Assembly (NCBI GenBank): GCA_023393635.1
Contig: JAEWKT010000018.1
Location: forward strand, 1 to 64,000
DNA from: Pseudomonadota bacterium
GTDB lineage: Bacteria; Pseudomonadota; Gammaproteobacteria; Pseudomonadales; Moraxellaceae
Direction of reading: 5' to 3'
DNA length: 64,000 nt
In this document: piece after piece, positions 32,666 through 42,356 of the stretch
Numbering within the stretch: position 1 is the first letter of the stretch
How the letters are laid out: each line of letters begins with the position of its first letter
The notes under the pieces: generated by a model
The model's input: the letters and a program-made list of their open reading frames with translations, nothing else
Told to the model about the DNA's origin: nothing
Database searches by the model: none
Program-made: the position numbers and the translations under genes

Positions 32666-34882
32666 TTAATACCAGCCAAACATCTTAAAGATATAAGGCG
32701 TAAAGGTCACCACCATCAGTGCAGGGAACAACACAATAATCGGCAGTAACCAGCGCTCATAACGATAATAGAAGTTGGTGTACTTGGCTTTGGCTTCGGC
32801 ATCGGCTGCCATCACCTCCTCATCTCCCACTGAGAGCCTCGTCAGCAAATGGTTGAGCGCAACAGGCGGTGTCACATAACCCAGCTCAAAGGCCACCAGA
32901 CAGATCATCCAGAAGTGAATCGCATTAATGCCATTGGCATAAGCCACGGGTGCAATGGAAGCCGCTACTAAAATCACTGCACCAAACGGATCGGTAGTCA
33001 TACCAATCGCGGCCAGCAACAAGGCAATAAATAATAAAGAAATATAAATATTGTCCAGATGCGTTGGTAATAAATGCACGATCTCAGTTTTTTCTATCAG
33101 GCCACCGACACTGGCTGACAATGCCATCAGGATAATTAGCGCACCAATATGCCCAACCGTTTCTGAGGTTGCAAAGCGAATGGCTGCCTCAAAACTGGAA
33201 CGACGCTCAACCCCATGCGAGTCATGACTGCGCAAGTACGGCGAGTCTTTTTGATGTTCCTGAATCATTTTTTCATGATCATCAGCGGTTTGACCATACG
33301 CCATTGCTCTTGATTCTGGCTCACGGCGCACTTTGTCAAAAAACACCACAGCCAATAAGATCAATGGCAAAATCATCGGCGCAGTAAATTCGTTCATTTC
33401 AGTATTGAGTGCATACTTATAGAACAGCACGACCAGCGCGGTAATAATCACATAAGGCACCACTGGGCCTAATGCGCGCATCATGCCTGGTAAAGCAATC
33501 TTGGGTGAATTGATACGGAACTTGGAATCTGCAAAAAATAACGATACGGCCAGGAATAAGAAAGAAATAAACCAGAAGACGTAAATGCCATGATTAAACA
33601 GCTCATCAGAGGTCACATGCTTGCTATCCAGCATGGCAATCAATACCACCAGCAAACAGGGACGGATCACCATACCTAAGGTGCCAGACATGGCAGACAC
33701 AGCCAGTGCATACTGACGACGCGCACCAGAGTTCCACACTTCCTTGTAAATCAGCGCACCTGCCGCCACAACAAAAATACCCGATGCGCCCGTATAAGCA
33801 GTGGGAATAGCCGCCGCAATCAGGATTAGCCAGGTTAGGGTCTCAGGCGAGAAGTTCCACGGACGCAAAATATTGAGGAATAAATCCATCACACGGGTTT
33901 GAGTCAGTAGCATCCCCACCCAGATAAACAGACCCAGCGCCAGGAAAATGGCCACATAATCGGTGAGCAAACCTAAGTAAATGGCCTGTCCAACCGAATA
34001 ATCCATAAAGAAAATAAAGGCAATACCAGTAATAATGGCCATCCACGCATACAGCGGCACGGACAATAAGGCCAGACCAAAACTGCCACCTTCCTGCTTG
34101 GGAGTTTGTGGTTTAATCAGGCGATAAATACTGATTAAAGTCGTGAGTACAAATAGTGTTGCCCACAAGTAGTTAATAGCAATTGCCTTAGGCTCAACCA
34201 TTACCCCAGAGTGCGCCAGAGACAAAATATAACTAATGGTTGAGTACGACAGCAAACCATTACCCACAGCCATGGCAGCATCATGTACCAAATAGTCTTT
34301 CCTGGTCACTGCAGGACGTAAACCAATGTGATGCTTATTTAAGGTTGCGGTAAGGGCAGCAATGGCCACCATAATTACCAGGAATAAGGTTCGGTTCTCA
34401 GTACCAAAATGGAAAATGGCAAAGAAGCCCGTTTCAATGTTACGGAATACTTTTACACTGGGGTGGCTATCAACATAGCTTTGCGTGTTTTCATAAAATT
34501 GATGTTTTTCTTCACACACTGCCTGGGCAGCCAGCAAGGACTGACGAACCTCTTGCGGGTCTTGTGGCCCAAACAGGTCAGCAAATGGGTCATCGCTTGC
34601 TTTGGCAGAAGCCATTTGTTGCTGCACTTGAGCATCAATATCGGGATGTCGCTCGCAGCTTGGTGCCACGGCTTGGGCACGCAGGAAGGAATATTGAACA
34701 CCTGTGGCTGGATCCCCGTACAATTTCTCGCCTACGCGCAGCAACTGACCGTGAATCATTTCGCCAGTGCCAATAATCAGCGTCAAAATGAGGATTAAAA
34801 AAACAGGAAGGGTCGAAAACCATTCCGACCATGTACGATTCAAAAAGCCAGATTTGGCTTCTGGCGTAGGATTGGTTTGCAT
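32666..34882 (-). CDS. TRAP transporter permease, small and large subunits fused (DctQM-like)
   Basis: Membrane part of a tripartite ATP-independent periplasmic transporter, 738 residues. An N-terminal segment (helix about 24-42, a roughly 100-residue polar loop with two Cys, then helices) corresponds to an extended DctQ-like part. The C-terminal part is DctM-like: TAYTGASGIFVVAAGALIY, GMVIRPCLLVVLIA, IGMTTDPFGAVILVA and FELGYVTPPVALNHLL. TRAP systems use Na+ gradients and a periplasmic solute-binding protein; none is encoded nearby. A TatT-like lipoprotein gene lies 1 kb upstream, on the same strand. Substrate unknown. ATG 34882; a palindromic operator candidate lies about 150 bp upstream. 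Confidence 0.85.
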   Translation of the reverse strand: MQTNPTPEAKSGFLNRTWSEWFSTLPVFLILILTLIIGTGEMIHGQLLRVGEKLYGDPATGVQYSFLRAQAVAPSCERHPDIDAQVQQQMASAKASDDPFADLFGPQDPQEVRQSLLAAQAVCEEKHQFYENTQSYVDSHPSVKVFRNIETGFFAIFHFGTENRTLFLVIMVAIAALTATLNKHHIGLRPAVTRKDYLVHDAAMAVGNGLLSYSTISYILSLAHSGVMVEPKAIAINYLWATLFVLTTLISIYRLIKPQTPKQEGGSFGLALLSVPLYAWMAIITGIAFIFFMDYSVGQAIYLGLLTDYVAIFLALGLFIWVGMLLTQTRVMDLFLNILRPWNFSPETLTWLILIAAAIPTAYTGASGIFVVAAGALIYKEVWNSGARRQYALAVSAMSGTLGMVIRPCLLVVLIAMLDSKHVTSDELFNHGIYVFWFISFLFLAVSLFFADSKFRINSPKIALPGMMRALGPVVPYVIITALVVLFYKYALNTEMNEFTAPMILPLILLAVVFFDKVRREPESRAMAYGQTADDHEKMIQEHQKDSPYLRSHDSHGVERRSSFEAAIRFATSETVGHIGALIILMALSASVGGLIEKTEIVHLLPTHLDNIYISLLFIALLLAAIGMTTDPFGAVILVAASIAPVAYANGINAIHFWMICLVAFELGYVTPPVALNHLLTRLSVGDEEVMAADAEAKAKYTNFYYRYERWLLPIIVLFPALMVVTFTPYIFKMFGWY

Positions 34883-35025
34883 AGGCGTGCTGCCCTTTTA
34901 TTGTCCGTCAAACTTACGAGAGTTGTCCCTCTCACCCTCACAGCTGCATCACAAGCTGCTACATGTCTCTTTGTACGACAAGAATCATACCTGATACATA
35001 ATTTGTCGTTATAATGCAACATTTC

Positions 35026-35045
35026 TGTCATATCAGACTATGACA
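35026..35045. promoter_or_regulatory. Operator-like palindrome before the TRAP gene
   Basis: TGTCATA (35026-35032) and TATGACA (35039-35045) are perfect inverted repeats with a 6-bp spacer. On the minus strand a TATAAC (35013-35008) and a CTGATA (35036-35031), 17 bp apart, could be the -10 and -35, so the palindrome would cover the -35. This suggests a repressor site for the TRAP gene. Confidence 0.45.
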
Positions 35046-35139
35046 TATCTAACATTATTAAAAAAATATTTGATCAATTTGGTTAAATACTCTCAACTTT
35101 AACGCTTAAGTGAGTGGTTTGTACCTATTACTTGGCACG

Positions 35140-35808
35140 CTAAGCCGTTTTATGCCTGCTGTCATAAAATTTAAACCAGATATACTGTAGGCTAGTATAT
35201 AGCACGCCTACCACCACACCAATCTGATGCGCTTCAATTAAAACAGGTGCCTGAATTAACCGTTCGGTATCAGTGTGCCCCACTTTTTTTTCTATCAATA
35301 CTTTAATGACCACCGCCAATAATAATAAAGTGGCAAATTTTCGCTCATTCAAATAATGGGTAGTACCTGTGTTCTTCAGCGTTTCTTGCGGTAAATTAAA
35401 CAACAAACTGGTTAAGGCTGCCCATACATATAAGCCATGCAATACCCCAGAAAAGCCAGCATAAGCATAGACATGCGGATAAAACCAATATAAACCGATG
35501 CTTAGCAGGGGCGATAAAATTATAATTGCCCACCCTAAATTAGCGCGGCTCATGTGCGGAATAATAAAAGGCAGACAGGCGAGAGCCAAAATATTTAAAC
35601 CATAATGCCGCCACCCTACATGCACCCACTGCGCTGTCCACCAACGCCAAGGCTCAGACCACATCAAATCACGCTGATAAATAAATACTGGCATCGCAAG
35701 CTGCAAAAATGCAAACAATATGGCACAGCCAATAATTAACCACATTACAGCAGGGATTGGCCTGAAATTCAAAACATTGCTCAACTCGTTTAACGATGGG
35801 TCAGACAA
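35140..35808 (-). CDS. rrtA: Rhombosortase (rhomboid-family intramembrane protease)
   Basis: Rhomboid-like serine protease of the rhombosortase type, which processes proteins bearing a C-terminal GlyGly-CTERM tail during type II secretion. About 222 residues, six hydrophobic segments. WWTAQWVHVGWRHYGLNILALA corresponds to the WRxxTxxxxHxxxxHxxxN region, the catalytic serine is in GFSGVLHGLY, and the catalytic His is in EAHQIGVVVGVLY. The start is unsure: TTG 35808 lies beside the upstream terminator, and later TTG codons or ATG at residue 23 are alternatives. No GlyGly-CTERM substrate is seen in this window. Confidence 0.78.
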   Translation of the reverse strand: MSDPSLNELSNVLNFRPIPAVMWLIIGCAILFAFLQLAMPVFIYQRDLMWSEPWRWWTAQWVHVGWRHYGLNILALACLPFIIPHMSRANLGWAIIILSPLLSIGLYWFYPHVYAYAGFSGVLHGLYVWAALTSLLFNLPQETLKNTGTTHYLNERKFATLLLLAVVIKVLIEKKVGHTDTERLIQAPVLIEAHQIGVVVGVLYTSLQYIWFKFYDSRHKTA

Positions 35809-35839
35809 AAAAACCGCCTCATGAATATAGGCGGTTTTT
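35809..35839. terminator. Terminator between TatT-like and rhombosortase genes
   Basis: AAAAACCGCCT (35809-35819) pairs with AGGCGGTTTTT (35829-35839), loop 9 nt. It stops minus-strand transcription of the lipoprotein gene and lies directly before the rhombosortase reading frame. Confidence 0.82.
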
Positions 35840-35853
35840 GTTGAATAATTGAC

Positions 35854-37014
35854 TTACTCAGCAGGCTCAGCGTCGATTTCCTCACCCGCTGGTTCTACAA
35901 CAGGCGCAGCATCAGCATCACTATCAGTATTATTAGGGATATCGGCATCTGTTCCATTGCCATCATCGACCACATCATCTAGCAAACCATCTAAGGACAA
36001 GCCAGAATCATCCACAGCTGATTCGTCCCAGAAATGGTTAAAGCCATCTTCTGGTGTACGAATGCCTGTGTTTTCTGTCCAGTAACGATCCGAGGCATTT
36101 TGAATCATTTGACGGGCAATGGCATCCACCAGACGATACTCCTGATTCACAGGCTTACCTTCAGCAATTGAACTTCCATAAGTGCGTAAGGCATCACGGA
36201 TTTTAGCCTCATCACCCGTTGCCTGTGCCGCAATGACATACAATGCATGTGGCAAACGAACACCTTCACGTTCACCAATGGCAGCTGAGTCTTTCATGAC
36301 TTGCCATGGATCAGGCTTGCCTTCATCGGCACCAGGTAACAACGTCCAAATTGCGGCACGTACTGCATTTGGTGCACCCCAGAATTGCTCGTTGTTCAGG
36401 CAGGTCATGCCGCGCTCAACCACCGCTGCAATATCTTTTGGCACATTTACTGTACCGCCTGAGTTAATATCATTGGTTACTGCCTGTAAGCCGCTTAATA
36501 AGCCCATCAGATAAATGGTTTTATTTAAGTCAGTTTTTAGGCTTGGGCATTCTTCGCCCAATTTGACTTTATACTTGGTTTGAAAATGCTCAGCGAAAAG
36601 CAAATAAGAGGCATATTGACGACGTGCCGCAGTTTCTGCCCAGCGTTTTTGCTCAATACGCGCATCTTTTGCTTCGTCAATTCGATTGGCTTTGGCGGCA
36701 CGCATGTAACGCAGCTCAGCATCCAGCGCATTGTTTTCTGCGCAAATCCCAGCTGAGGTATACAGCAGTACTCCCATTTTGGCAGGGTCCGCACCCATGG
36801 CTTTGGTAGCCATCACTAAAGGCGTGGTGGCATTACCGCTGGCGCACGCCATGTCGGCATCATCCATGGCAATAATCGGTGGAACAATATGTCTTTCGGC
36901 AAAGCCCAGAGCTACATTGGCCCCGCCTTTAATCACCTGCGAGCAACCAGAGAGTAAAAAAGCTGCGGTTGCAACTGTCACCATACCTTGGCGAATTCTA
37001 CGGGCTGTAGACAT
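35854..37014 (-). CDS. Lipoprotein resembling TRAP-associated TatT
   Basis: 386-residue lipoprotein: signal peptide with lipobox LLSGC near residue 23, then an all-helical domain of TPR-like repeats and an acidic Asp/Glu/Ala/Pro-rich tail (about 330-386). The layout (MACASGNATTPLVMATKAMGADPAKMGVLL, RRQYASYLLFAEHF, YLMGLLSGLQAV, later ALYVIAAQATGDEAKIRDALR) looks like the TatT component of TRAP transporters (Treponema Tp0956), which forms a trimer holding the solute-binding protein. The fused TRAP permease nearby supports that, but identification is by eye. A hairpin terminator follows. Confidence 0.6.
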   Translation of the reverse strand: MSTARRIRQGMVTVATAAFLLSGCSQVIKGGANVALGFAERHIVPPIIAMDDADMACASGNATTPLVMATKAMGADPAKMGVLLYTSAGICAENNALDAELRYMRAAKANRIDEAKDARIEQKRWAETAARRQYASYLLFAEHFQTKYKVKLGEECPSLKTDLNKTIYLMGLLSGLQAVTNDINSGGTVNVPKDIAAVVERGMTCLNNEQFWGAPNAVRAAIWTLLPGADEGKPDPWQVMKDSAAIGEREGVRLPHALYVIAAQATGDEAKIRDALRTYGSSIAEGKPVNQEYRLVDAIARQMIQNASDRYWTENTGIRTPEDGFNHFWDESAVDDSGLSLDGLLDDVVDDGNGTDADIPNNTDSDADAAPVVEPAGEEIDAEPAE

Positions 37015-37115
37015 TTAGACGATCCTCAATCTTGTTTTTGTCCTAATCACGTGCGAAAGATAGCACGAAGATTAAGCAATATACAATTATATTGATCAGT
37101 TAGACATGAATAAAA

Positions 37116-37136
37116 AAAAGCCCACCGAAGTGAGCT
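37116..37136 (-). terminator. Terminator of rpsO-pnp
   Basis: On the minus strand GCTCAC, loop TTCG, GTGGGC followed by TTTTTTTT. The stem has one G-U pair and the stable UUCG-type tetraloop. It lies 21 bp after the pnp stop. Confidence 0.8.
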
Positions 37137-37156
37137 TTTAATTTGCCAGCAAAGAA

Positions 37157-39250
37157 TTAACCTTGTGGAATATCTTTCATGGACAATTTAATACGACCAC
37201 GTTGATCCACATCTTGCACCTGAACCTGAACTTTTTGGCCTTCGGTCAGTACATCAGCCACGTTGGCAATGCGCTCGTTAGAGATTTGTGAAATATGCAA
37301 CAAGCCATCAGTACCTGGCAAAATATTGACAAATGCACCAAATTCTACAATACGCACCACAGTACCTGTATACACCGTACCTGGCTCAACTTCAGCAGTT
37401 AAGGCCTGAATTTTGGCAATGGCTGCTTGCGTTGCGGCTTTAGATTCACCAAATACGCGTACGGTACCATTGTCTTCAATATCAATAGATGCGCCAGTTT
37501 CTTCAGTTAAGGCACGAATAGTCGCACCGCCTTTACCAATCACATCGCGGATCTTGTCTGGATTAATTTGAACCACACCATAGGTTGGTGCGTGCATATT
37601 AATTTCTGGGCGCGCGTTAGAAATCACCTGATTCATGGCATTTAAGATATGAATACGGCCAGAATAAGCTTGATTTAAAGCCGCTTCCATGATTTCTTCG
37701 GTGATCCCTTCAATCTTGATATCCATTTGCAGTGCGGTAATACCATTGGCAGAACCAGCCACTTTAAAGTCCATATCGCCTAAGTGATCTTCATCACCCA
37801 GAATATCGGACAAGACTGCATAACGCTCGCCCTCTTTAACCAGACCCATGGCAATACCAGCAACTGGTGCTTTTAGTGGTACACCTGCATCCATAAGGGC
37901 AAGGCTGGCACCACAAACTGATGCCATAGAAGAAGAACCATTGGACTCGGTAATATCAGACACAATACGAATCACATATGGGAAGCGGTCACTTGGTGGT
38001 AATACGGCTTGTACACCACGACGCGCCAAACGGCCATGGCCAATTTCGCGGCGTTTCGGGCCAGATTCACGGCCAGTTTCGCCCACAGAATAAGCAGGGA
38101 AATTATAATGCAGCATGAAGTTATCGGTTTTAGTACCAGCCAGGGTATCTACCATCAGCGCATCACGGGTATTACCCAAAGTGGCAGTCACCAGGGCTTG
38201 TGTTTCACCACGGGTAAACAGTGCAGAACCGTGGGTGCGAGGTAATACCCCAACTTGAATATCCAGACCACGAACAGTCTTGGTATCACGGCCATCAATA
38301 CGTGGCTTGCCCGATAAAATATTGTCACGCACAGTGCGGTATTTTAAATCTTCAAACAGATTGGCTACTTCATCGCTTAAGCCGTCTTCAGAACCTTCTG
38401 GTGCAAATTCAGTCAATGCAGCTTGCTTGATGGCATCCAGTGCAGCATAACGTTCCTGCTTAACTGTTAAGGTATACGCTTCAGACACTTGTGCTTCAAA
38501 ACGGGCTTTTAACTTGTCCTGAAGTTCAGTATTTACCGCTGGTGCAGTCCATTCACTGGCTTTAGCACCAACCATCGCGGCAAATTCTTTAATCGCAGCA
38601 ACGGCTACCTGCATTTCGTCATGACCAAACAATACTGCACCCAGCATTTGGTCTTCAGATAATTCTTTGGCCTCAGATTCAACCATCAATACCGCTTGGT
38701 CAGTACCAGCAACCACTAAGTCCAGCTCACTTTCCTGAATCTGGGCAATTGTTGGGTTTAAAATGTATTCACCATTAATAAAACCAACACGTGCAGCAGC
38801 AATTGGCCCTTTAAACGGGGTGCCAGAAATGGCTAACGCGGCTGAAGTTCCTAAAATGGCTGCAATATCGGCATGCATGGTTTTGTCAGAAGACACCACA
38901 GAGGCAGTCACCTGAATTTCGTTGTAATAGCCTTCTGGGAATAATGGACGAATTGGACGGTCAATTAAGCGTGAAATTAAAGTTTCAGCTTCACTTGCAC
39001 GGCCTTCGCGTTTGCCATAACCACCAGGAATACGGCCAGCCGCATATTGTTTTTCCTGATAATTAACAGTTAACGGGAAAAAATCCTGACCTGCTTTTGC
39101 ATTTGGCTGAGCAACCACGGCAACCAGTACACTCACGCCACCCATGGTGACAAATACGGTGTTGGCCTGACGCGCAATACGACCAGTTTCTAGCACAACA
39201 GTGTGTTGGCCATACTGGAATTCTTTACGGATAATATTAAACATAGACAT
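37157..39250 (-). CDS. pnp: Polyribonucleotide nucleotidyltransferase (PNPase)
   Basis: 3'-5' phosphorolytic exoribonuclease and core of the RNA degradosome. 697 residues: first RNase PH domain, helical linker, second RNase PH domain (GRDTKTVRGLDIQVG, GSALFTRGETQALVT, SDITESNGSSSMASVCG), KH domain (IRDVIGKGGATIRALTEETG) and S1 domain (GTVYTGTVVRIVEFGAFVNILPG). ATG codons at 39250 and 39244 are both possible; AAGGA lies upstream. Order rpsO-pnp is conserved. PNPase usually autoregulates through its leader; the 264-bp gap before it contains an imperfect hairpin near 39400-39426. Confidence 0.97.
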   Translation of the reverse strand: MSMFNIIRKEFQYGQHTVVLETGRIARQANTVFVTMGGVSVLVAVVAQPNAKAGQDFFPLTVNYQEKQYAAGRIPGGYGKREGRASEAETLISRLIDRPIRPLFPEGYYNEIQVTASVVSSDKTMHADIAAILGTSAALAISGTPFKGPIAAARVGFINGEYILNPTIAQIQESELDLVVAGTDQAVLMVESEAKELSEDQMLGAVLFGHDEMQVAVAAIKEFAAMVGAKASEWTAPAVNTELQDKLKARFEAQVSEAYTLTVKQERYAALDAIKQAALTEFAPEGSEDGLSDEVANLFEDLKYRTVRDNILSGKPRIDGRDTKTVRGLDIQVGVLPRTHGSALFTRGETQALVTATLGNTRDALMVDTLAGTKTDNFMLHYNFPAYSVGETGRESGPKRREIGHGRLARRGVQAVLPPSDRFPYVIRIVSDITESNGSSSMASVCGASLALMDAGVPLKAPVAGIAMGLVKEGERYAVLSDILGDEDHLGDMDFKVAGSANGITALQMDIKIEGITEEIMEAALNQAYSGRIHILNAMNQVISNARPEINMHAPTYGVVQINPDKIRDVIGKGGATIRALTEETGASIDIEDNGTVRVFGESKAATQAAIAKIQALTAEVEPGTVYTGTVVRIVEFGAFVNILPGTDGLLHISQISNERIANVADVLTEGQKVQVQVQDVDQRGRIKLSMKDIPQG

Positions 39251-39514
39251 CTATAATTTTTCCTTCAATACATTTTTGGTGGCGCAAGGCCCCTAACGAC
39301 TGTTATTTAAATATTTAATGAGTTCATTATTTAATTGTTAATAACGAGCAAATAACACGCGTTAGAAGCCGCTTCACGCCATACATTTAACATACGAAGA
39401 AAGAGCGAATCATCGCCCCTTCTCCATGACTAAAGACTGATTAAGCCTCTAGAGCTTACAAATAGTCCAGACCAACTGCATAAGCAGCCAGACAATTTGC
39501 GAGTAAGCCTTGTC

Positions 39515-39784
39515 TTAACGACGTAGGCCAAGCGCCCCAATCAGCGTTTGATAGCGGTTGCTGTCTTTGCCTTTGAGGTAATCAAGCAATTTACGACGTT
39601 GGTTAACCATACGGATCAAACCACGACGGCTATGATGATCATGCTTGTGCGCTTTAAAATGCGATTGCAAGTCATTGATTTGTGCAGATAATAAAGCCAC
39701 TTGAACTTCTGGTGAACCAGTGTCATTTTCAGCGCGAGCAAATTTTGCAATGATATCAGCGCGGTCAGCGTTGCTTAAAGCCAT
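39515..39784 (-). CDS. rpsO: Small ribosomal subunit protein uS15
   Basis: Ribosomal protein S15, 89 residues, with DTGSPEVQVALLSAQINDLQSHF and HSRRGLIRMVNQRRKLLDYLK. It binds 16S rRNA in the platform and often represses its own translation. The ATG at 39784 is preceded by GGAGATT. A promoter and a roughly 118-nt leader lie upstream; pnp follows after 264 bp. Confidence 0.97.
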   Translation of the reverse strand: MALSNADRADIIAKFARAENDTGSPEVQVALLSAQINDLQSHFKAHKHDHHSRRGLIRMVNQRRKLLDYLKGKDSNRYQTLIGALGLRR

Positions 39785-39908
39785 GAGAATCTCCGAGATG
39801 CTTTAATAAAGATGCGATAAATGTCATAGAGCGATCACTTGTTAATTAATCACGTTACTTAACAGGATGAGCGTCTACGAATGCCGTGCATCACTACAGC
39901 AGTGCCGT

Positions 39909-39937
39909 ATTTTAAGTGAATTGCAGCCTGATTGCAA
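39909..39937 (-). promoter_or_regulatory. Predicted rpsO promoter
   Basis: Minus strand: TTGCAA (39937-39932) and TAAAAT (39914-39909), spacing 17 bp. The start site would be near 39902, giving a leader of about 118 nt that includes a CACT/AGTG hairpin; such room fits S15 autoregulation. Confidence 0.5.
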
Positions 39938-40031
39938 AATAGTTTTATTACTTTGGCAGTTTGGACACTGACTTTTTGTTTGTCCCGTTGCACACTGGCT
40001 TTATTATTCGATCATGAGTTGATATACAGCC

Positions 40032-41333
40032 GTGAAATTACTGTCCACCAATACCTGCAAAACTCCCAAAGACTTAAGTTTAATTACCACTACAAGCCAT
40101 GAACAAGTGGCAGAACTTGGTGGCATGACCACAGCGCAAGTACAAAAAATATGGCGCAGCGTAGAGCAGTTTTATCATACGGGCAACAGCCCTATGGTGT
40201 CTTTATGCGTTCGTCGCCAAGGGCACATTGTATTAAATCGGGCGATTGGTCATGCCCGTGGTAATGCGCCTGGTCACACTGATCGCAACCAGATTGCACT
40301 GGCGCAGCCTGAAACGCCAGTATGCCTGTTTTCTGCCTCAAAGCTAATCACGGCAATGCTGGTTCATTTATTAGATGAACAAGGTGTGATTAATTTGCTG
40401 GATCCAGTCAGCCATTATATTCCTGAATATGGCGTGAATGGTAAGCGACGTGCGACCCTATTTCATTTATTGTCGCACCGTGGTGGTATTCCAAAAGTGG
40501 AGGGTGACGTCACACCTGAATTGTTATTTGACCGACCTGAAATATTACGTCGTTTATATGCTGCTGCGCCAGTTTCTGCATCAGGTACACGCCTGGCTTA
40601 TCATGCAGTCACTGCAGGCTATATATTGGGTGAAGTCATTGAGCGTGTCACGGGCACTGATCTTAGAAGTTACTTACATGAAGTGGTTGAAAAACCAATG
40701 GGTATGGAGTATTTCAATTACGGTTTAAAGCCAGAATTTCGTGACCAGGTCGCCATGAACTATGCCACAGGTTTACATCCAGGTCTGGGCACTGACAAAT
40801 ATTTAAACCATGTACTGGGCGGTGGCCTGCAAATGGCAGTAGATATCACCAACGACACGCGCTTTATGGACACCATTTGTCCTGCTGGGAATATTTATAC
40901 CAGTGCTGAGCAAGCAGGACGCTTTTTTGAGATGCTACTCAGCGGCGGACAATATCAAGATAAGCAAATTTTTAGTCCAGAAACGGTATTTAGGGCCACT
41001 ATTCCAACTTCTGGGATTACCATTGATCGCTCACTGCTTGCACCGATGCGCTATGCACTTGGCCCCATGCTGGGCAGTAATCCTATAGGGTTGTTTGGCC
41101 CCATGTCTGGTCAGGCCTTTGGACATATTGGTTTTTCTAATATTTTTTGCTGGGCTGATCCTGCGCGCGATATTAGTGTGTCGTTGCTCACCACAGGGAA
41201 AGCCGTCTTAGGCACCCATTTACCTGCACTCGGCAATATTCTTTATCAAATTTCCACGCAATGCAAAACTATTCCCAAAACGCAAAGACGTTCATTGTTT
41301 GGTACTGGCAGTACGGAAAATAATCAGGTTTAG
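40032..41333 (+). CDS. Serine hydrolase, beta-lactamase/EstB family
   Basis: 433-residue esterase or beta-lactamase-fold hydrolase (class C-like). The nucleophile lies in SASK at residues 101-104 (SxxK). A Tyr-containing motif YHAVTAGYILGEVIERVTG stands in the YxN position, and FGHIGFSN near the C-terminus is the third motif region. LFHLLSHRGGIP is a typical family segment. There is no signal peptide, so it is probably cytoplasmic; EstB-type esterases or lipase-like enzymes are the nearest relatives. GTG 40032 is the likely start. Substrate unknown. A terminator follows. Confidence 0.85.
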   Translation: MKLLSTNTCKTPKDLSLITTTSHEQVAELGGMTTAQVQKIWRSVEQFYHTGNSPMVSLCVRRQGHIVLNRAIGHARGNAPGHTDRNQIALAQPETPVCLFSASKLITAMLVHLLDEQGVINLLDPVSHYIPEYGVNGKRRATLFHLLSHRGGIPKVEGDVTPELLFDRPEILRRLYAAAPVSASGTRLAYHAVTAGYILGEVIERVTGTDLRSYLHEVVEKPMGMEYFNYGLKPEFRDQVAMNYATGLHPGLGTDKYLNHVLGGGLQMAVDITNDTRFMDTICPAGNIYTSAEQAGRFFEMLLSGGQYQDKQIFSPETVFRATIPTSGITIDRSLLAPMRYALGPMLGSNPIGLFGPMSGQAFGHIGFSNIFCWADPARDISVSLLTTGKAVLGTHLPALGNILYQISTQCKTIPKTQRRSLFGTGSTENNQV

Positions 41334-41457
41334 TCAGATTTAGTGATACCACTTTAATAATAGGCTGCTTGTACTTATATAACCATCTCTTGCGCTTTGC
41401 TCATGGTTAAAAAAGAGACTTAAAGAGCTATCCAGTACTGAGGCAAGAAGTCTAATT

Positions 41458-41494
41458 AATAAGGCACAGTAAGTATTTCGTACTGCGCCTTATT
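41458..41494. terminator. Bidirectional terminator between the hydrolase and pfpI genes
   Basis: AATAAGGCACAGTA (41458-41471) pairs with TACTGCGCCTTATT (41481-41494), one A-C mismatch, loop 9 nt, with T-runs on both exits. Confidence 0.75.
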
Positions 41495-41580
41495 TTTACT
41501 GTGTATTGACTCTAACTCATTAACTGGCGCAGTTTTGGTGAGCTACCAGTTGATTTAGAGTCGTGTTATTTAGCGTGATA

Positions 41581-42117
41581 TTATTTAGAATCGTGCCGAA
41601 TTAAGTACTCATCAATGGCCTGTGCAAATGCTGAGATGTCGTCAGGCTTACGGCTAGTGATTAAATTGCTATCATGAACCACGGGCTCATCCTGATAATA
41701 TGCACCTGCATTATTTAAATCATCTTTTAAGCTGTGGTAAGCAGTCATATTTTTGCCTTTCACCACCTCGCTTGAAATGAGTAACCAAGGGGCGTGGCAA
41801 ATGGCAGCCACCAGTTTATCAGCCGCCAAAAAATCTTTGACCAGTTGTTGGGCTTGTGGATTAACCCGTAATTTATCTGCATTGACGGTGCCACCAGGTA
41901 ATATCAGCGCATCATAATCGCCTGCTTTGGCATCTTTTAATAATAAATCTGCTTGAAAATGATCTTTTTTATTCACATCACTTTCCATGCCTTGCAGGCT
42001 TAATTGCTCTGTGGCAATGAGCACCGTTTGATGGCCATATTCTTCTAAAGTATCGCGTGTTTCTGTCAGCTCAACTTGCTCAAAATAATTGTCTACTAAA
42101 AATGCCAGCTTGGTCAT
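41581..42117 (-). CDS. DJ-1/PfpI family protein (YhbO-like)
   Basis: 178-residue class I glutamine-amidotransferase-like protein. The nucleophile elbow is AAICHAPWLL with Cys107-His108, a conserved Glu lies in FEQVEL (about 13-16), and DYDALILPGG precedes the elbow. PfpI/YhbO members act as stress proteins, reported as proteases or deglycases. Monocistronic; function by family. Confidence 0.88.
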   Translation of the reverse strand: MTKLAFLVDNYFEQVELTETRDTLEEYGHQTVLIATEQLSLQGMESDVNKKDHFQADLLLKDAKAGDYDALILPGGTVNADKLRVNPQAQQLVKDFLAADKLVAAICHAPWLLISSEVVKGKNMTAYHSLKDDLNNAGAYYQDEPVVHDSNLITSRKPDDISAFAQAIDEYLIRHDSK

Positions 42118-42356
42118 GTGATTACTCCGTATTTTTAATTACCCTTAACTTAACCTACCCTAGCAAGACTACTTTTAAATTGGCGTTGCGAGTTTGTTTC
42201 GTTAAGTAATTAAGCCATGAGATGACGTGAGCATTCATGACTGTTTAATCTACATGACCGTGATGGCTATAAAATGCTTATTGTCGACTTTTATCACCTA
42301 TATTAGTGATTTATTCATGCGTTTGAGTTTGCGCTTTTAACGGCCTGGCTTGCATA

